64,000 nucleotides of DNA from CAWAYR01 sp050250955 (lineage in GTDB: Bacteria > Acidobacteriota > Vicinamibacteria > Vicinamibacterales > UBA2999), in contig JBFWNR010000005.1 of the NCBI GenBank assembly GCA_050250955.1, forward strand, positions 124,001 to 188,000. Direction: 5' to 3'. The notes below the pieces were generated by a model. The model did no database searches and was not told the DNA's origin. It saw only the letters and a list, made by a program, of their open reading frames with translations. Both the position numbers and the translations under genes were made by a program. Shown here one piece after another: positions 33,687-42,590 of the stretch. How positions within the stretch are numbered: the first letter of the stretch is position 1; each line of letters begins with the position of its first letter.

Positions 33687-34462
33687 GACGTCGGCGCGGT
33701 GAAGCCGAGGTCCAACGTCGCGGTGCCGCCGCCGGCGACCGTCACGGTTCCCGACTGGGTGCCGCCCGCCTCGTGCCAGGCCTCCACCGTGTAGGTGCCG
33801 GCCGGCAGGCCGGGCAGCGTGAAGCTGCCGTCGGGCCCGGTGACGGCGAAGTACGGATGGTTGACCACGCCGATCCAGGCGTCCATCCACGCGTGCACGT
33901 CGCACTTCATCGGCACCATCACCTCGGCCACCGAGAAGGTGTGCGAGTAGCGCGTGCCCTGCACCGGCTGCCCCTGGTTGAACGGCTCGTTGACCACCGA
34001 GTTGGCACGGACGTTGTGCAGCAGCGGGTCGGAATTGCGGATCTGCAGCGGCTGGCCGACGCGGACGCCGACGACCCGGGGCGTGTACCAGCAGCGCTGC
34101 TGGTCGAGCACGACCGGGGCGGCGGGCACCGGATAGCTGCGGCCGTCGAGGCCGGCGGTGACGTGCACGAAGACGTTGGCCAGTCCGCCCTCGTCGCCGA
34201 CCACCCACGTCTCGGTGGGCCGCCGGGCGTCGGGAAAGAACGTCGCGCAGGTCTTGTCGCCGTCGAGGCGCAACATGGTCGCGGCGGGCGGCGTGCCGGC
34301 CAGCGTGATCCGGCCGCGCACGGTGCCGACGCTGGCCGGGTCCGGCGCCGCGGCCGACGCCGCCGGGTCGGCCGGGACCGCTCCGTTGCCGCCGCACGCC
34401 GCCGTCGCGACGACGAGCAGCGCCACGGCCAGACGACTCACCGCGATGCGCCGGCCGATCAC
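33683..34462 (-). CDS. Cupredoxin-like lipoprotein with CarboxypepD-like end
   Basis: 259-residue predicted lipoprotein: hydrophobic signal with a lipobox-like TAAC (C23). The central domain has H149 in DPLLHN and C187-D-V-H190-A-W-M193, a His/Cys/His/Met set that could bind type 1 copper. The C-terminus (about 205-255, GSFTLPGLPAGTYTVEAWHE) is a carboxypeptidase-regulatory-like sandwich. It lies between an M23 peptidase and heme O synthase with 4-nt overlaps on both sides, suggesting a role in electron transfer or copper delivery to the oxidase. GTG start. Confidence 0.78.
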   Translation of the reverse strand: MIGRRIAVSRLAVALLVVATAACGGNGAVPADPAASAAAPDPASVGTVRGRITLAGTPPAATMLRLDGDKTCATFFPDARRPTETWVVGDEGGLANVFVHVTAGLDGRSYPVPAAPVVLDQQRCWYTPRVVGVRVGQPLQIRNSDPLLHNVRANSVVNEPFNQGQPVQGTRYSHTFSVAEVMVPMKCDVHAWMDAWIGVVNHPYFAVTGPDGSFTLPGLPAGTYTVEAWHEAGGTQSGTVTVAGGGTATLDLGFTAPTS

Positions 34463-35874
34463 GGCGCCGCCGGTGCCGTGCCGCCCGCCTCGCGAATCTT
34501 GCGGAACACCCGATCCTCCATCCAGTGCCCGTCCCACCACTCGACCGGGTTCACCTGCACGCCGCCCACCAGCATGGTGAAGTGCAGGTGGTCGCCGCCG
34601 GCGAGCCCGGTGGTGCCGGACCGGCCGAGGGTCTGCCCTTTCTCGACGGCGTCGCCTTCCGCGACGTCCATCGACGACAGGTGCGCGTAGAGCGATTGCA
34701 CGCCGAGGCCGTGGTCGACGACGACACAGTTGCCGTAGATCCCGAGATAGGCGGCGTGGACGACGACACCGCGATTGGCCGCCGTCACCGGCGCTTGTCG
34801 GGTCGACGCCAGATCGAAGCCCAGGTGCGTCTGCTGGTCGATCTCGCGACCCTCGAAGGTGTAGGTGCGATGATCGGCGAACCGCGACTCGACCTGGGTG
34901 TTGCCGAGCTGCGAGAACGCCTCGCGCCAGCGCATCTCGGGCGCGGTCTTCGCCGCCAGAGCAGCGATGGTGGCGTTGTTCTGCTGGCGCAGGTCGCGGT
35001 TGATGGTCAGGAACGCCGGCAGCAGATCGGCGCCGGCGTCCACGGTGAGGCCGAGTGACGGCGTGTTCTGGGCGATGGCCGGGACGACCTTGTCGAGGAA
35101 ACCGCGATCGATGGGGATCGTCGAGCGCTGGAAGCGCTTCGGGAACGCCTGGCGATCCAGGCGCGCGGTGGCCTCGTTGCCGGCCTCGTCGCGCGCGAAC
35201 ACGCTCACCGGCGTCGCCGCGTCCTCGTCGAAGGACAGGGCGAAGAACGCCACCCGCAGCGCCGGGTCGGCCACGCCGACGGCACTGGCCGGGAAGGCGG
35301 GAAACGACCGCTCGCCGACGCGGACGCCGGCCTCGACGTCGGGCGGCGAGGCGCGCAGCACCACGAACTCCGACCCGCCGAGGTTCAGGAAGTGGTGCGT
35401 GGAGAGGATCGCGACCTGCGGGGGATCGAGCCGCACCTCGACGTCGCGGGTCACGGTCGTCACCGCCTCGCGGTAGCCGAACAGCACCGGACGCCCGGCC
35501 GTGACCGTCAGCGTGGCCGGGCCGGCGACCAGGGCCGGCTGGGCGCGCTTGCCGAGCGGCCGGATCACCCACAGCCGGTCCGACGACGCCTGCTTGACCT
35601 CGGCCTCGGGATCGGCTTCCGTGTCCCCGTTGCCGTCGAGCGCGAAGACCGGGATCGTCTGGTCGCCCTGGGTGACCATCGCGGTCAGCCGCGTCAGCTG
35701 TCCGGCCGGCGCGTCCACGAACAACTCGAGTGACCCGGCCTGGCCGATGAACCGCCCCGGGCTCTTGACTTCGATGGCTGGTCCCGCCTCGCGGCCGGCG
35801 AGCACCCAGGCCGCCCCGGCGCCGCCGGCGCCAACGACCACCAGCAGCAGCACCACGCGTTTCAGCATCCGCAT
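34459..35874 (-). CDS. M23 family metallopeptidase
   Basis: 471-residue exported or membrane-anchored protein with an N-terminal helix (about 5-25). The C-terminal LytM/M23 domain has H350-xxx-D354 (THLGFD) and H429-x-H431 (HLHF), the complete zinc set, so it should be an active peptidoglycan endopeptidase. The large N-terminal region (about 35-330) is beta-rich. TATCAT (35881-35886) lies 6 nt before the ATG on this strand, suggesting a leaderless transcript. First gene of an operon with the cupredoxin and ctaB genes. Confidence 0.88.
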   Translation of the reverse strand: MRMLKRVVLLLVVVGAGGAGAAWVLAGREAGPAIEVKSPGRFIGQAGSLELFVDAPAGQLTRLTAMVTQGDQTIPVFALDGNGDTEADPEAEVKQASSDRLWVIRPLGKRAQPALVAGPATLTVTAGRPVLFGYREAVTTVTRDVEVRLDPPQVAILSTHHFLNLGGSEFVVLRASPPDVEAGVRVGERSFPAFPASAVGVADPALRVAFFALSFDEDAATPVSVFARDEAGNEATARLDRQAFPKRFQRSTIPIDRGFLDKVVPAIAQNTPSLGLTVDAGADLLPAFLTINRDLRQQNNATIAALAAKTAPEMRWREAFSQLGNTQVESRFADHRTYTFEGREIDQQTHLGFDLASTRQAPVTAANRGVVVHAAYLGIYGNCVVVDHGLGVQSLYAHLSSMDVAEGDAVEKGQTLGRSGTTGLAGGDHLHFTMLVGGVQVNPVEWWDGHWMEDRVFRKIREAGGTAPAAP

Positions 35875-35880
35875 CGCCTG

Positions 35881-35886
35881 ATGATA
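35881..35886 (-). promoter_or_regulatory. -10-like box TATCAT, 6 nt before the M23 start
   Basis: Read on the minus strand, TATCAT ends 6 nt before the ATG at 35874. No Shine-Dalgarno lies between, so transcription may start at the start codon itself. Confidence 0.45.
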
Positions 35887-35904
35887 GCCGCCCCGGTCAC
35901 GAGG

Positions 35905-35934
35905 TTGACACTGCCGTTGCGCCCCGGCTACCGT
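35905..35934 (+). promoter_or_regulatory. Sigma70-type promoter of tRNA-Glu
   Basis: A consensus -35 TTGACA (35905-35910) is followed after 18 nt by TACCGT (35929-35934) as -10. This places the transcription start about 15 nt before the tRNA. Confidence 0.6.
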
Positions 35935-35955
35935 AGAGTGTTCCAGCGACCTCGT

Positions 35956-36030
35956 GCCGGTATCGTCTAGGGGTCAGGACGGGTGGTTCTCAGCCATCAA
36001 ACCGGGGTTCGAATCCCCGTACCGGTACCA
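35956..36030 (+). tRNA. tRNA-Glu (anticodon CTC)
   Basis: A 75-nt cloverleaf with encoded CCA end. Acceptor stem 35956-35962 pairs with 36020-36026 (one G-U at the tip); the anticodon stem GGTGG/CCATC (one G-U) encloses loop TTCTCAG with anticodon CTC at 35989-35991; the T arm is CGGGG-TTCGAAT-CCCCG. It reads GAG codons. Confidence 0.95.
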
Positions 36031-36225
36031 ACTCCACATTCGTCGTCGGCATCGGCCTCGCGAGGCTGCGTCATCGCGCCGGCCACTCTAGGTCGCCGGT
36101 TACCCACGCCCCCGCGCGGGCGTCCCTCGGTGCGCGCTGCACGCGACGACGCGACTGGCACGCGACGTGCTCGATCGGCCCTGGACGGTGGATCAGGCCA
36201 CCGCGCCGTCACAAGGGGGAACGAC

Positions 36226-36708
36226 ATGGAATCGCTGGCGGACGTCTTCGCGCACACCCTGCAGGACATCTACTACGCCGAACAGGCGCTCACCAAGGCC
36301 ATCCCGAAGGCCCAGAAGGCGGCCAACCATCCCGAGCTCAAGGACGCGCTCGGCGCCCACCTGGCCGAGACCAGGAGCCACGTCAAGACGCTGCAGCAGG
36401 TCTTCTCGACGATCGGCAAACCGGCGGCAGGGGAGAAGTGCCCGGCCATCGATGGGCTGATCGCCGAGACCGAAAGCGTGCTCGGCGAGGCCTCCGACGA
36501 CGCGCTGGACGCGGCGCTCATCGGCTGCTGCCAGGCCATCGAGCACTACGAGATCTCGCGCTACGGCTCGCTGCGCGAGTGGGCCAAGGTGCTCGGCAAC
36601 ACCGAGGCGCACGACCTGCTGGGCTCGATCCTCGACCAGGAGAAGGCGGCCAACCACAAGCTGACCCACCTGGCCGTCTCGGCCGTCAACCAGACCGCCG
36701 AGGCCTGA
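36226..36708 (+). CDS. YciF-type ferritin-like protein (DUF892)
   Basis: 160-residue four-helix-bundle protein of the DUF892/YciF family, associated in other bacteria with general stress, though its biochemical role is unclear. It begins MESLADVFAHTLQDIYYAEQAL and has helix-borne Glu/His residues (QAIEHYEISRYG and LDQEKAANHKL) suited to a di-metal centre. AAGGGGGA lies 5 nt before the ATG. Cytosolic. It converges with the ADOP permease gene. Confidence 0.87.
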   Translation: MESLADVFAHTLQDIYYAEQALTKAIPKAQKAANHPELKDALGAHLAETRSHVKTLQQVFSTIGKPAAGEKCPAIDGLIAETESVLGEASDDALDAALIGCCQAIEHYEISRYGSLREWAKVLGNTEAHDLLGSILDQEKAANHKLTHLAVSAVNQTAEA

Positions 36709-36724
36709 TCGGCGCCACCGCGGG

Positions 36725-39400
36725 TCACCCCTGGCGCAACACCTCCACCGGATCGACGGTGGTCGCCCGTCGCGCCGGCAGCGCGACGGCGACCGCCGCG
36801 GTCCCGAGCAGCACGACCGTGGCCGCCCCGAGCGTCAGCGGGTCGGTCGGCGCCACTCCGAACAGCAGGCTGCCGATGAGCGGCGCCATCGCGACCGCGC
36901 CGCCAAGGCCGACGGCGGCGCCAATGGCCACCGGGACGAGACCCCGTCCCAGCACCAGCCGCAGCACGGCCGACGCCGTGGCGCCGAGGGCCAGTCGGAC
37001 GGCGAGGTCGCCGCGCTGCTGCGCCACCGCGTAGGACACGACGCCGAACACCCCGACCACGGCCAGCACCAGCGCGACGCCGGCAAAGACGCTCACCAGC
37101 GTCATCGACGAGCGGGTCGGCGCCAGCGCCCGGGCGACGATGTCGTCCATCGTCTGCAGCCGGGTGAGCGGCACCCGGGGATCGAGCGCGCGCAGACGGG
37201 TGCGGACCGGCGCGGCGAGTCCGCGCGGGTCGCCGGCGGTGCGAATCGCCAAGGTCATGTTCTGCGCCCACCGCACGCCTCGATGCGGCGCGTAGACCGC
37301 CTCGGCGCCCTCCTCGTCGAGCCCGCGCTGCTTGACGTCGACGACGACGCCGACGATGGCCGCGTCGGGCACGACGCGGTTGTCGGGGGCGCCGAGGTAG
37401 ATCCGCTTGCCGATCGGGTCCTCGCCGGCGAAGAAGCGGCGCGCGACCGACTCGCTGACGACCACCGCGGCCCGGCCCTCGGCGCCGTCCTCCGCCGTGA
37501 ACCCACGGCCCCGGCGCAGCGCGATGCCCATCGCCGCGAAGTAGTTGGCGCGGACGATGCGATACGGCACGGCCGGCGGCGTGCGGTCTGGCGGCGTCGG
37601 GCGATCGAGCCGGTTGAACCACGCGCCGGCGCCGCGTCCGTCCACCGGCAGCGCCGTCGTCATCGTGACCGCCCGAACGCCGGGGAGCGCCTCGAGCGCC
37701 GTCGCCGCGCGCTCGAAGAAGTCGGACCGCTCCGCGACGGTGCGATAGACGCTGGTCGGCACCGACACCGTCACCGTCAGCAGGCGTTCGGCGGCGAAAC
37801 CTCGCGGGACGGAAGTGAGCGCCGCGAAGCTGCGGGCCAGAAGTGCCGCGCCGGCCAGCAGCATCAACGTCAGCGCGACCTGCGACCCGATGAGCCCGGC
37901 CCGCACGACGCTGCCGCGGCCGACCACCCGGGTGCCGTCGCGCAGTGCCCCGAGCGTATCGGCCGACGTGACGCGCATGGCCGGAAAGACGCCGATGAGC
38001 AGGCCGGCCGCCAGCGTGACCCCGGCCGTGAAGGCCAGCACGGTGCCGTCGAGTGCGACGCCGCCGAGCCGGGGCAGATCGGCCGGCAGGTGCCGGGTCA
38101 ACAGCGAGACCAGCACCGCGCCGACGACGACACCGCCCACCCCGCCGGTCGCCGCGAGCCACACCGTTTCGGCGAGTGCCTGCCGGGCGAGCCGTCCGGT
38201 CGCCGCCCCCAGCGCGTGGCGCACCGCCATCTCGCGGCGCCGCTCGGTGGCCCGCGCCATCAGCAGGTTGCCGAGGTTGGCGCAGGCGATGAGCAGCACG
38301 AAGGCGGCCGCCCCCATCAGGAGCGTGAGCCGCCGCTCGACGCCGTCGAGCAGCACCTCGCGCAGCGGCACGACCCCGGCGACGGCGTTCTCGGTGAATT
38401 GCGGGTGGGCGCGCCGGATGGCGTCCATGACCGTGTTCAACTGCACGCGCGCCTGCTCACGCGTGGTGTCGGCCCGCAGGCGGGCCAGGCCGGACAGGAA
38501 GTACTGATCGCGGTTGTCGCGAAAGGCGGTGTCGAAGCGGGCCGGCAGCCAGTACTGGTCGCCGTAGTCGAAGAACGCGAAGTCCTCCGGCATCACCCCG
38601 ACCACCGCATGCGGCTCGCCGTTGATGGTCAGGGCCTCGCCGACCGCTGATCGGCCGGGAAACAGCCGCCGCGCCAGCCCGTCGCTGACGACCACCACCC
38701 GGGGCGCCGCGGGATCGTCGTCGGCCGCCGTCAGCGCCCGGCCGACGGCCGCCTGCCGGCCGAGCACCTCGAAGAGCGGCCCGACGGCGATGACGCCGCG
38801 CATCCGCTCGGTGCCGTCCGGCACGGTGACGATGCGCTCGGTGGCGCTGTAGCCCGCGATGGCCTCGAACGCCGTGGCGCCGCGCATCCAGTCGTAGAGG
38901 TTGCCGGCGGTCGTGCTGTCGAGCGCCTCGCCGCCCGCGGTGTGGTGCCCGAGCACGACCAGGCGATCGGGCTCGGCAAACGGCAGGGCCTTGAGCAGCA
39001 CGCCGTGGAACACGCTGAAGATGGCGGTGTTGGCGCCGATGGCCAGCGCGATCGTCAACACGCACACCCCGACGTAGCCGGGGCTGCGCCACATCAGGCG
39101 CGTGGCGTAGCGAAGATCCTGCACGAACGCCCCAACCATCGCGGGCCTCCTGCCGGCGGCGAGCCGGTCGTCGTCGACGCGGCGGCGCCGCGCCGCCTCA
39201 CGGTGTGCCGTCCAGGCGAAGCCGGCCAGGGCGGTCAGCTCCCGGGCGGTCAGCCGGACGGCCGCCCACCGGCCGACCCGTCGGGCGTCGTCCAGCTGCG
39301 CCGCGAACACCGCCGCCAGGTCCTCGCCCAGGCGGCCCCTGGTCGCGGCCGGCAACAGGCGCAGCGTGACGCGGTGCAGCCGGCCGGACCAGCTCATCAC
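36725..39400 (-). CDS. ADOP-type FtsX/MacB permease
   Basis: 891-residue inner-membrane protein of the acidobacterial duplicated orphan permease kind. An N-terminal prefix (about 1-85) precedes two repeats of MacB periplasmic core plus FtsX domain: first TM and core from about 100, FtsX near 365-480, second core 500-740, last FtsX 765-890 ending DPVEVLRQG. No ATPase gene is linked, hence orphan. Function is unknown; export or envelope signalling is likely. GTG 39400 overlaps the PadR stop by 4 nt, with ATG 39397 next to it, so the regulator and permease form one operon. Confidence 0.9.
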   Translation of the reverse strand: MMSWSGRLHRVTLRLLPAATRGRLGEDLAAVFAAQLDDARRVGRWAAVRLTARELTALAGFAWTAHREAARRRRVDDDRLAAGRRPAMVGAFVQDLRYATRLMWRSPGYVGVCVLTIALAIGANTAIFSVFHGVLLKALPFAEPDRLVVLGHHTAGGEALDSTTAGNLYDWMRGATAFEAIAGYSATERIVTVPDGTERMRGVIAVGPLFEVLGRQAAVGRALTAADDDPAAPRVVVVSDGLARRLFPGRSAVGEALTINGEPHAVVGVMPEDFAFFDYGDQYWLPARFDTAFRDNRDQYFLSGLARLRADTTREQARVQLNTVMDAIRRAHPQFTENAVAGVVPLREVLLDGVERRLTLLMGAAAFVLLIACANLGNLLMARATERRREMAVRHALGAATGRLARQALAETVWLAATGGVGGVVVGAVLVSLLTRHLPADLPRLGGVALDGTVLAFTAGVTLAAGLLIGVFPAMRVTSADTLGALRDGTRVVGRGSVVRAGLIGSQVALTLMLLAGAALLARSFAALTSVPRGFAAERLLTVTVSVPTSVYRTVAERSDFFERAATALEALPGVRAVTMTTALPVDGRGAGAWFNRLDRPTPPDRTPPAVPYRIVRANYFAAMGIALRRGRGFTAEDGAEGRAAVVVSESVARRFFAGEDPIGKRIYLGAPDNRVVPDAAIVGVVVDVKQRGLDEEGAEAVYAPHRGVRWAQNMTLAIRTAGDPRGLAAPVRTRLRALDPRVPLTRLQTMDDIVARALAPTRSSMTLVSVFAGVALVLAVVGVFGVVSYAVAQQRGDLAVRLALGATASAVLRLVLGRGLVPVAIGAAVGLGGAVAMAPLIGSLLFGVAPTDPLTLGAATVVLLGTAAVAVALPARRATTVDPVEVLRQG

Positions 39401-39759
39401 ACCTTCCGGGGCACCAGCCGCTTGCGGCGCGCCATCTCGACGGCGCGCGCCAGCCGGGCTGCCTCAGCCCGCGCCACGGCGACGCCGTCGTCGGTGAGGT
39501 GGTAGTAGCGGCGGCGCGGGTCGTCGCCGGCGGACCGGGCCGCGCCGACCTCCTCGACCAGCCCGCCGTCGAGCAGGCGCTTCACGGCCGCATACAGCGT
39601 GCTGGCGGTGAGCTGCACCTCGCCGCCGGTTCGCGTCCCGATGTCCTGGATGATCGCGTAGCCGTGCAGGTCGCGGTCGCTGAGCGACAACAGGATCTGG
39701 AACACCGGCACGCTGAGCGGCAGGTGATCGGCGGGGCGGCGGCGCGGCAGGTCCGGCAT
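39397..39759 (-). CDS. PadR-family transcriptional regulator
   Basis: 120-residue winged-helix repressor. VFQILLSLSDRDLHGYAIIQDIG and TASTLYAAVKRLLDGGLVEE are the PadR DNA-binding motifs, and RRRYYHLTDDG is the wing. These regulators commonly sit upstream of ADOP permease genes in Acidobacteriota and are thought to control them. A perfect 19-bp palindrome lies just upstream, overlapping the likely promoter, so autorepression of the PadR-ADOP operon is likely. Confidence 0.92.
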   Translation of the reverse strand: MPDLPRRRPADHLPLSVPVFQILLSLSDRDLHGYAIIQDIGTRTGGEVQLTASTLYAAVKRLLDGGLVEEVGAARSAGDDPRRRYYHLTDDGVAVARAEAARLARAVEMARRKRLVPRKV

Positions 39760-39775
39760 GAGTGACGTTGGGCGG

Positions 39776-39794
39776 TATACCGTGCCACGGTATA
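39776..39794. promoter_or_regulatory. Candidate PadR operator
   Basis: TATACCGTG-C-CACGGTATA, a perfect inverted repeat with 9-bp arms, begins 16 nt upstream of the padR start. The minus-strand TATACC within it is a plausible -10 box, so a bound repressor would block the promoter. Confidence 0.75.
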
Positions 39795-39838
39795 GACGGC
39801 GCCGGGCCCCGGAAGGTTGGCGGGCGCGGACCGGGCCG

Positions 39839-40519
39839 TCAGACGCCGGGGGCGGCGAATCGCAGCGGGACGAACCGGTCCGGGACGTGGAAGTCGGGCG
39901 CCGGGGTGCCGGTGGGTGCCCACGCCAGGTAGTGACGGCGCCCGTCGATGCGCCCGACGCGGAAGAGATTGGCGCGCCACCGGTCGCCGGCCGTGGGCGG
40001 CCCGCCGAGGGCGGCAAACGGGATCTGCATCACCGCCGTGAAGCGGCGGCGCGCGGCGTCGATCGCTGCCGCCGTCCGCATCCCGCTCTGCCAGTGCCAG
40101 TCCACGTCCAGGCGCGGCCGGCGGATGGCCAGGTCGCACCACTGCGCCGTCGGCGCCACCTCGAATTCCTTGTAGCTCGCGGCGTCGGGTTCGGCGGCCG
40201 AGCGGACGAAGATCTCGCACACGTCGCGCTCCCACAGCGCGGCCCGCTCGACGCTGGCGTCCGGCGCCTCGTCGATGTCGAGCTCGACATACCGGCAGGC
40301 GAAGCCGACCCACAGGTCGGCGGCGGTCCACAGCAGGCGCACGGTGGTCTCGAGCCCGGCCGGCGCCGCCTCGCCGCTCCATTGCCGAGCCAGCGCGACC
40401 TCCGGTCCGCGCCGCCAATGCGGACGGCTCAGGTCGGCGTCGAGCGGCGGCTCCGCCGCCGTCCATGCCGCCACCAACGGCGCCGGCTCGCTCACGGCGG
40501 GCACGGTAGCACAGCCCAT
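39839..40519 (-). CDS. CBM9/DOMON-like carbohydrate-binding domain protein
   Basis: 226 residues without signal peptide. It resembles the CBM9-like family: an N-terminal strand pair, LWTAADLWVGFACRYVELDI, LWERDVCEIFVR, YKEFEVAPTAQWCDL and a C-terminal RWRANLFRVGR...YLAWAPTG pattern. Such domains bind sugars or heme; here the whole protein is just the domain, so its role is unknown. GTG 40495 (VSEPAP) is an alternative start with better codon use after it. Confidence 0.72.
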   Translation of the reverse strand: MGCATVPAVSEPAPLVAAWTAAEPPLDADLSRPHWRRGPEVALARQWSGEAAPAGLETTVRLLWTAADLWVGFACRYVELDIDEAPDASVERAALWERDVCEIFVRSAAEPDAASYKEFEVAPTAQWCDLAIRRPRLDVDWHWQSGMRTAAAIDAARRRFTAVMQIPFAALGGPPTAGDRWRANLFRVGRIDGRRHYLAWAPTGTPAPDFHVPDRFVPLRFAAPGV

Positions 40520-40549
40520 TCGCGACGCCCCGCTGGTGCCCGCCGCTGG

Positions 40550-40555
40550 TATGCT
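40550..40555 (+). promoter_or_regulatory. -10-like box TATGCT, 8 nt before start
   Basis: TATGCT ends 8 nt before ATG 40564, with no Shine-Dalgarno between. Same box and spacing as upstream of kynA and the NamZ fusion. Confidence 0.5.
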
Positions 40556-40563
40556 GTGCCGTC

Positions 40564-40986
40564 ATGCGGACGGCCGTCCTCGCGCCGCCGGTCACCGAGA
40601 CGCTCATCGACCGCGAGACGTTCGAGCGTGCATGGCACGGGGTGCCCGGCGGTGAACGCCGCGGATCGACGCCGGCCACCAGCGCCACGCTGACCATCAC
40701 CCGCGACACCGCCGGCGACTTCCAGGATCGGCAGGTCTACGTCTGGGTCGACGGCGAGTCGTGGGGCAAGATCAAGTACGGGCGGCCGCTCACCCGGGAG
40801 ATTCCGCCGGGCGCCCACGCGATTCGCGTCAACAACACCTTGTTCAACGACCGGCTGGAGTTCACCGCCCGCCCCGGCGAGCACGTCCGGGTCCGTTGCC
40901 ACAACGGCATGCCACGGGTCGGCTGGCTGATGTTCCTGTTCCTCCACGCCACCTACCTGCTGGTCAAGCTCGAGCGCGAAGCCTGA
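40564..40986 (+). CDS. Small protein with PEGA-like fold and C-terminal hydrophobic helix
   Basis: 140 residues; no family firmly recognised. The middle (about 42-115) has a beta-rich pattern: TITRDTAGDFQDRQVYVWVD, KIKYGRPLTREIPPGAHAIRV, then FTARPGEHVRVRC. It resembles PEGA or DUF2846 domains, in which a tight beta-sandwich extends from the envelope. The C-terminus ends in a hydrophobic segment (VGWLMFLFLHATYLLVKL). High G/C third positions support it as a real gene. Confidence 0.68.
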   Translation: MRTAVLAPPVTETLIDRETFERAWHGVPGGERRGSTPATSATLTITRDTAGDFQDRQVYVWVDGESWGKIKYGRPLTREIPPGAHAIRVNNTLFNDRLEFTARPGEHVRVRCHNGMPRVGWLMFLFLHATYLLVKLEREA

Positions 40987-41149
40987 CGCCCGGGCCGCCC
41001 GGCCACACCGAACGTTCGATCGGGAGGGCGCCGGATGGGCCGGATCGGAAGGTGTGAAAACTTGTCTCCTCCCGACCGATAAGGTGCGTGCCCGCGGCGG
41101 CGGTGGCGTATGCTGTCCAACGCTCCCGATCGCGCGCCAGCGCCTGACC

Positions 41150-41542
41150 GTGACCCGACGCACCACGCACATCACCGCGTTTGCGGCGACGTTGCTCGCC
41201 GTGGCCATCGCCGCCGGCGTCTCGACGCCGCGACTGCGCACGGGCGGCCGGGAACGCGCCGCCCGCGGCGCCGCTCTGGCCGGCTCGACGCGTCCCGATC
41301 AGCCCTGCGCGTGGATCGAGCCCGACGACGACTTCGTGTTCGACGTCGGCGTCGCCCGGGATCGCGGCGTCGCCGGCGCGCCCGCGTCCGCCGACCCTGG
41401 GGCGTGCATCCCGGCTCCGGCGACCGTGCTCGTCGCGGCGCTCGCGTGCTCGTCCGCCGGTGTCCGCCCGCCCCACCTCGCGCACCACGTCGCCGTCCGC
41501 GGCACGGCCACGCCGCGCGGTCCGCCCGTCCGCCTCTCCTAG
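41150..41542 (+). CDS. Possible secreted small protein
   Basis: 130-residue frame from GTG 41150. It starts MTRRTTHITAFAATLLAVAI, which looks like a signal peptide, then an Ala/Pro/Arg-rich region with scattered Cys and the acidic patch EPDDDFVFDV. Nearly all third codon positions are G or C, as in real genes here. No homologous family is recognised and no Shine-Dalgarno is seen; TATGCT at 41109-41114 could be its -10. Confidence 0.45.
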   Translation: MTRRTTHITAFAATLLAVAIAAGVSTPRLRTGGRERAARGAALAGSTRPDQPCAWIEPDDDFVFDVGVARDRGVAGAPASADPGACIPAPATVLVAALACSSAGVRPPHLAHHVAVRGTATPRGPPVRLS

Positions 41543-41668
41543 GTTCCCGCCGTCCCCGGCCTCGACCACGCACCGCGTGTGCCCTGAGGCTGCCGCTGCG
41601 CACGCGGCAACGGCCGCCGCGCGATCGGCCCGCGGCGATTCGTCCACGACGTTTCGAGAGGCACGCAC

Positions 41669-42514
41669 ATGAAGGCTCATACGCACGAGACCCAGGCGAC
41701 CATCACGCCGCTTCGCGCCCTGGAACTGCTGAAGGAAGGCAACCTGCGCTTCATCAACAACCTGCGGGTCAACCGCAATCTGCTGCAGCAGGCCAACGAG
41801 ACTCGCGACGGGCAGTGGCCGTTCGCCACCATCGTCAGCTGCATCGACAGCCGCACCTCCGCCGAGCTCATCTTCGACCAGGGGCTGGGCGACATCTTCT
41901 CGGTCCGCATCGCCGGCAACGTCGTCAACACCGACATCGTCGGCAGCCTGGAGTTCGCCTGCCAGGTCGCCGGCTCCAAGCTCATCGTCGTCCTCGGCCA
42001 CACCTCGTGCGGCGCCATCAAGGGCGCGTGCGATCACGTCGAGCTGGGCAACCTCACCGAGCTGCTGTCGAAGATCCAGCCGGCCGTGTACGAGGAAAGC
42101 CGGACCCACGACACGTCCAGGCGCACGTCCAAGAACGCCGCGTTCGTCGAGAACGTGACCGATCTCAACGTCCGGCGATCGGTGCGCGCGGTGCTCAACC
42201 GCAGCTACATCCTCGAGCACCTGATCGAGGCCGGCAAGGTGGCGATCATCGGCGGCAAGCACGACCTGGCCAGCGGCCAGGTGCAGTTCTTCGACGACAC
42301 CTGGGTCCACGACGAGGCGTCGATGCGCGCCTTCACGGGCCGGGAGCCGGTTGCCCCGGCCGCTGCCAAGGGCATCGCCGCCGGCCGGCGGGCGGTGAAC
42401 GGTACGGCCGTGGCCGGGCCGGCCCGCCGGGCCGCTGGATCGGCACGGACCCGTGGCGCGGTGCTGGTCGGCGCGGCGGCGCGCCGCGGCGCGGCGTCGG
42501 CCCGGGCCCGGTAG
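41669..42514 (+). CDS. Beta-class carbonic anhydrase
   Basis: Zinc enzyme interconverting CO2 and bicarbonate, 281 residues. Zinc ligands C58, H111 and C114 (HTSCGAIKG) with the catalytic D60-x-R62 pair (SCIDSRT) are all present. No signal peptide, so cytosolic. A C-terminal extension of about 50 residues is rich in Ala, Arg and Gly and looks disordered; it is not part of the usual fold. GAGAGG lies upstream of the ATG. A second, exported beta-CA is at 53344. Confidence 0.92.
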   Translation: MKAHTHETQATITPLRALELLKEGNLRFINNLRVNRNLLQQANETRDGQWPFATIVSCIDSRTSAELIFDQGLGDIFSVRIAGNVVNTDIVGSLEFACQVAGSKLIVVLGHTSCGAIKGACDHVELGNLTELLSKIQPAVYEESRTHDTSRRTSKNAAFVENVTDLNVRRSVRAVLNRSYILEHLIEAGKVAIIGGKHDLASGQVQFFDDTWVHDEASMRAFTGREPVAPAAAKGIAAGRRAVNGTAVAGPARRAAGSARTRGAVLVGAAARRGAASARAR

Positions 42515-42590
42515 CGGCATCGGCGCCCGGGGCGGGCGCCGGCGCGGGCCCGACCGCTCACGTCGTGTGTACCGGTACTATTCGGAACGC

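Noticed and set aside
35983..36225. N-terminal extension of the YciF-like gene through the tRNA
   Set aside because: The longer frame starts inside the tRNA-Glu; the ATG at 36226 has a good Shine-Dalgarno and matches the family's N-terminus.
39839..40519. Operon partner of PadR-ADOP
   Set aside because: It lies upstream of padR on the same strand, but the operator and promoter separate it from padR and its stop is about 80 nt from the padR start. Treated as independent.
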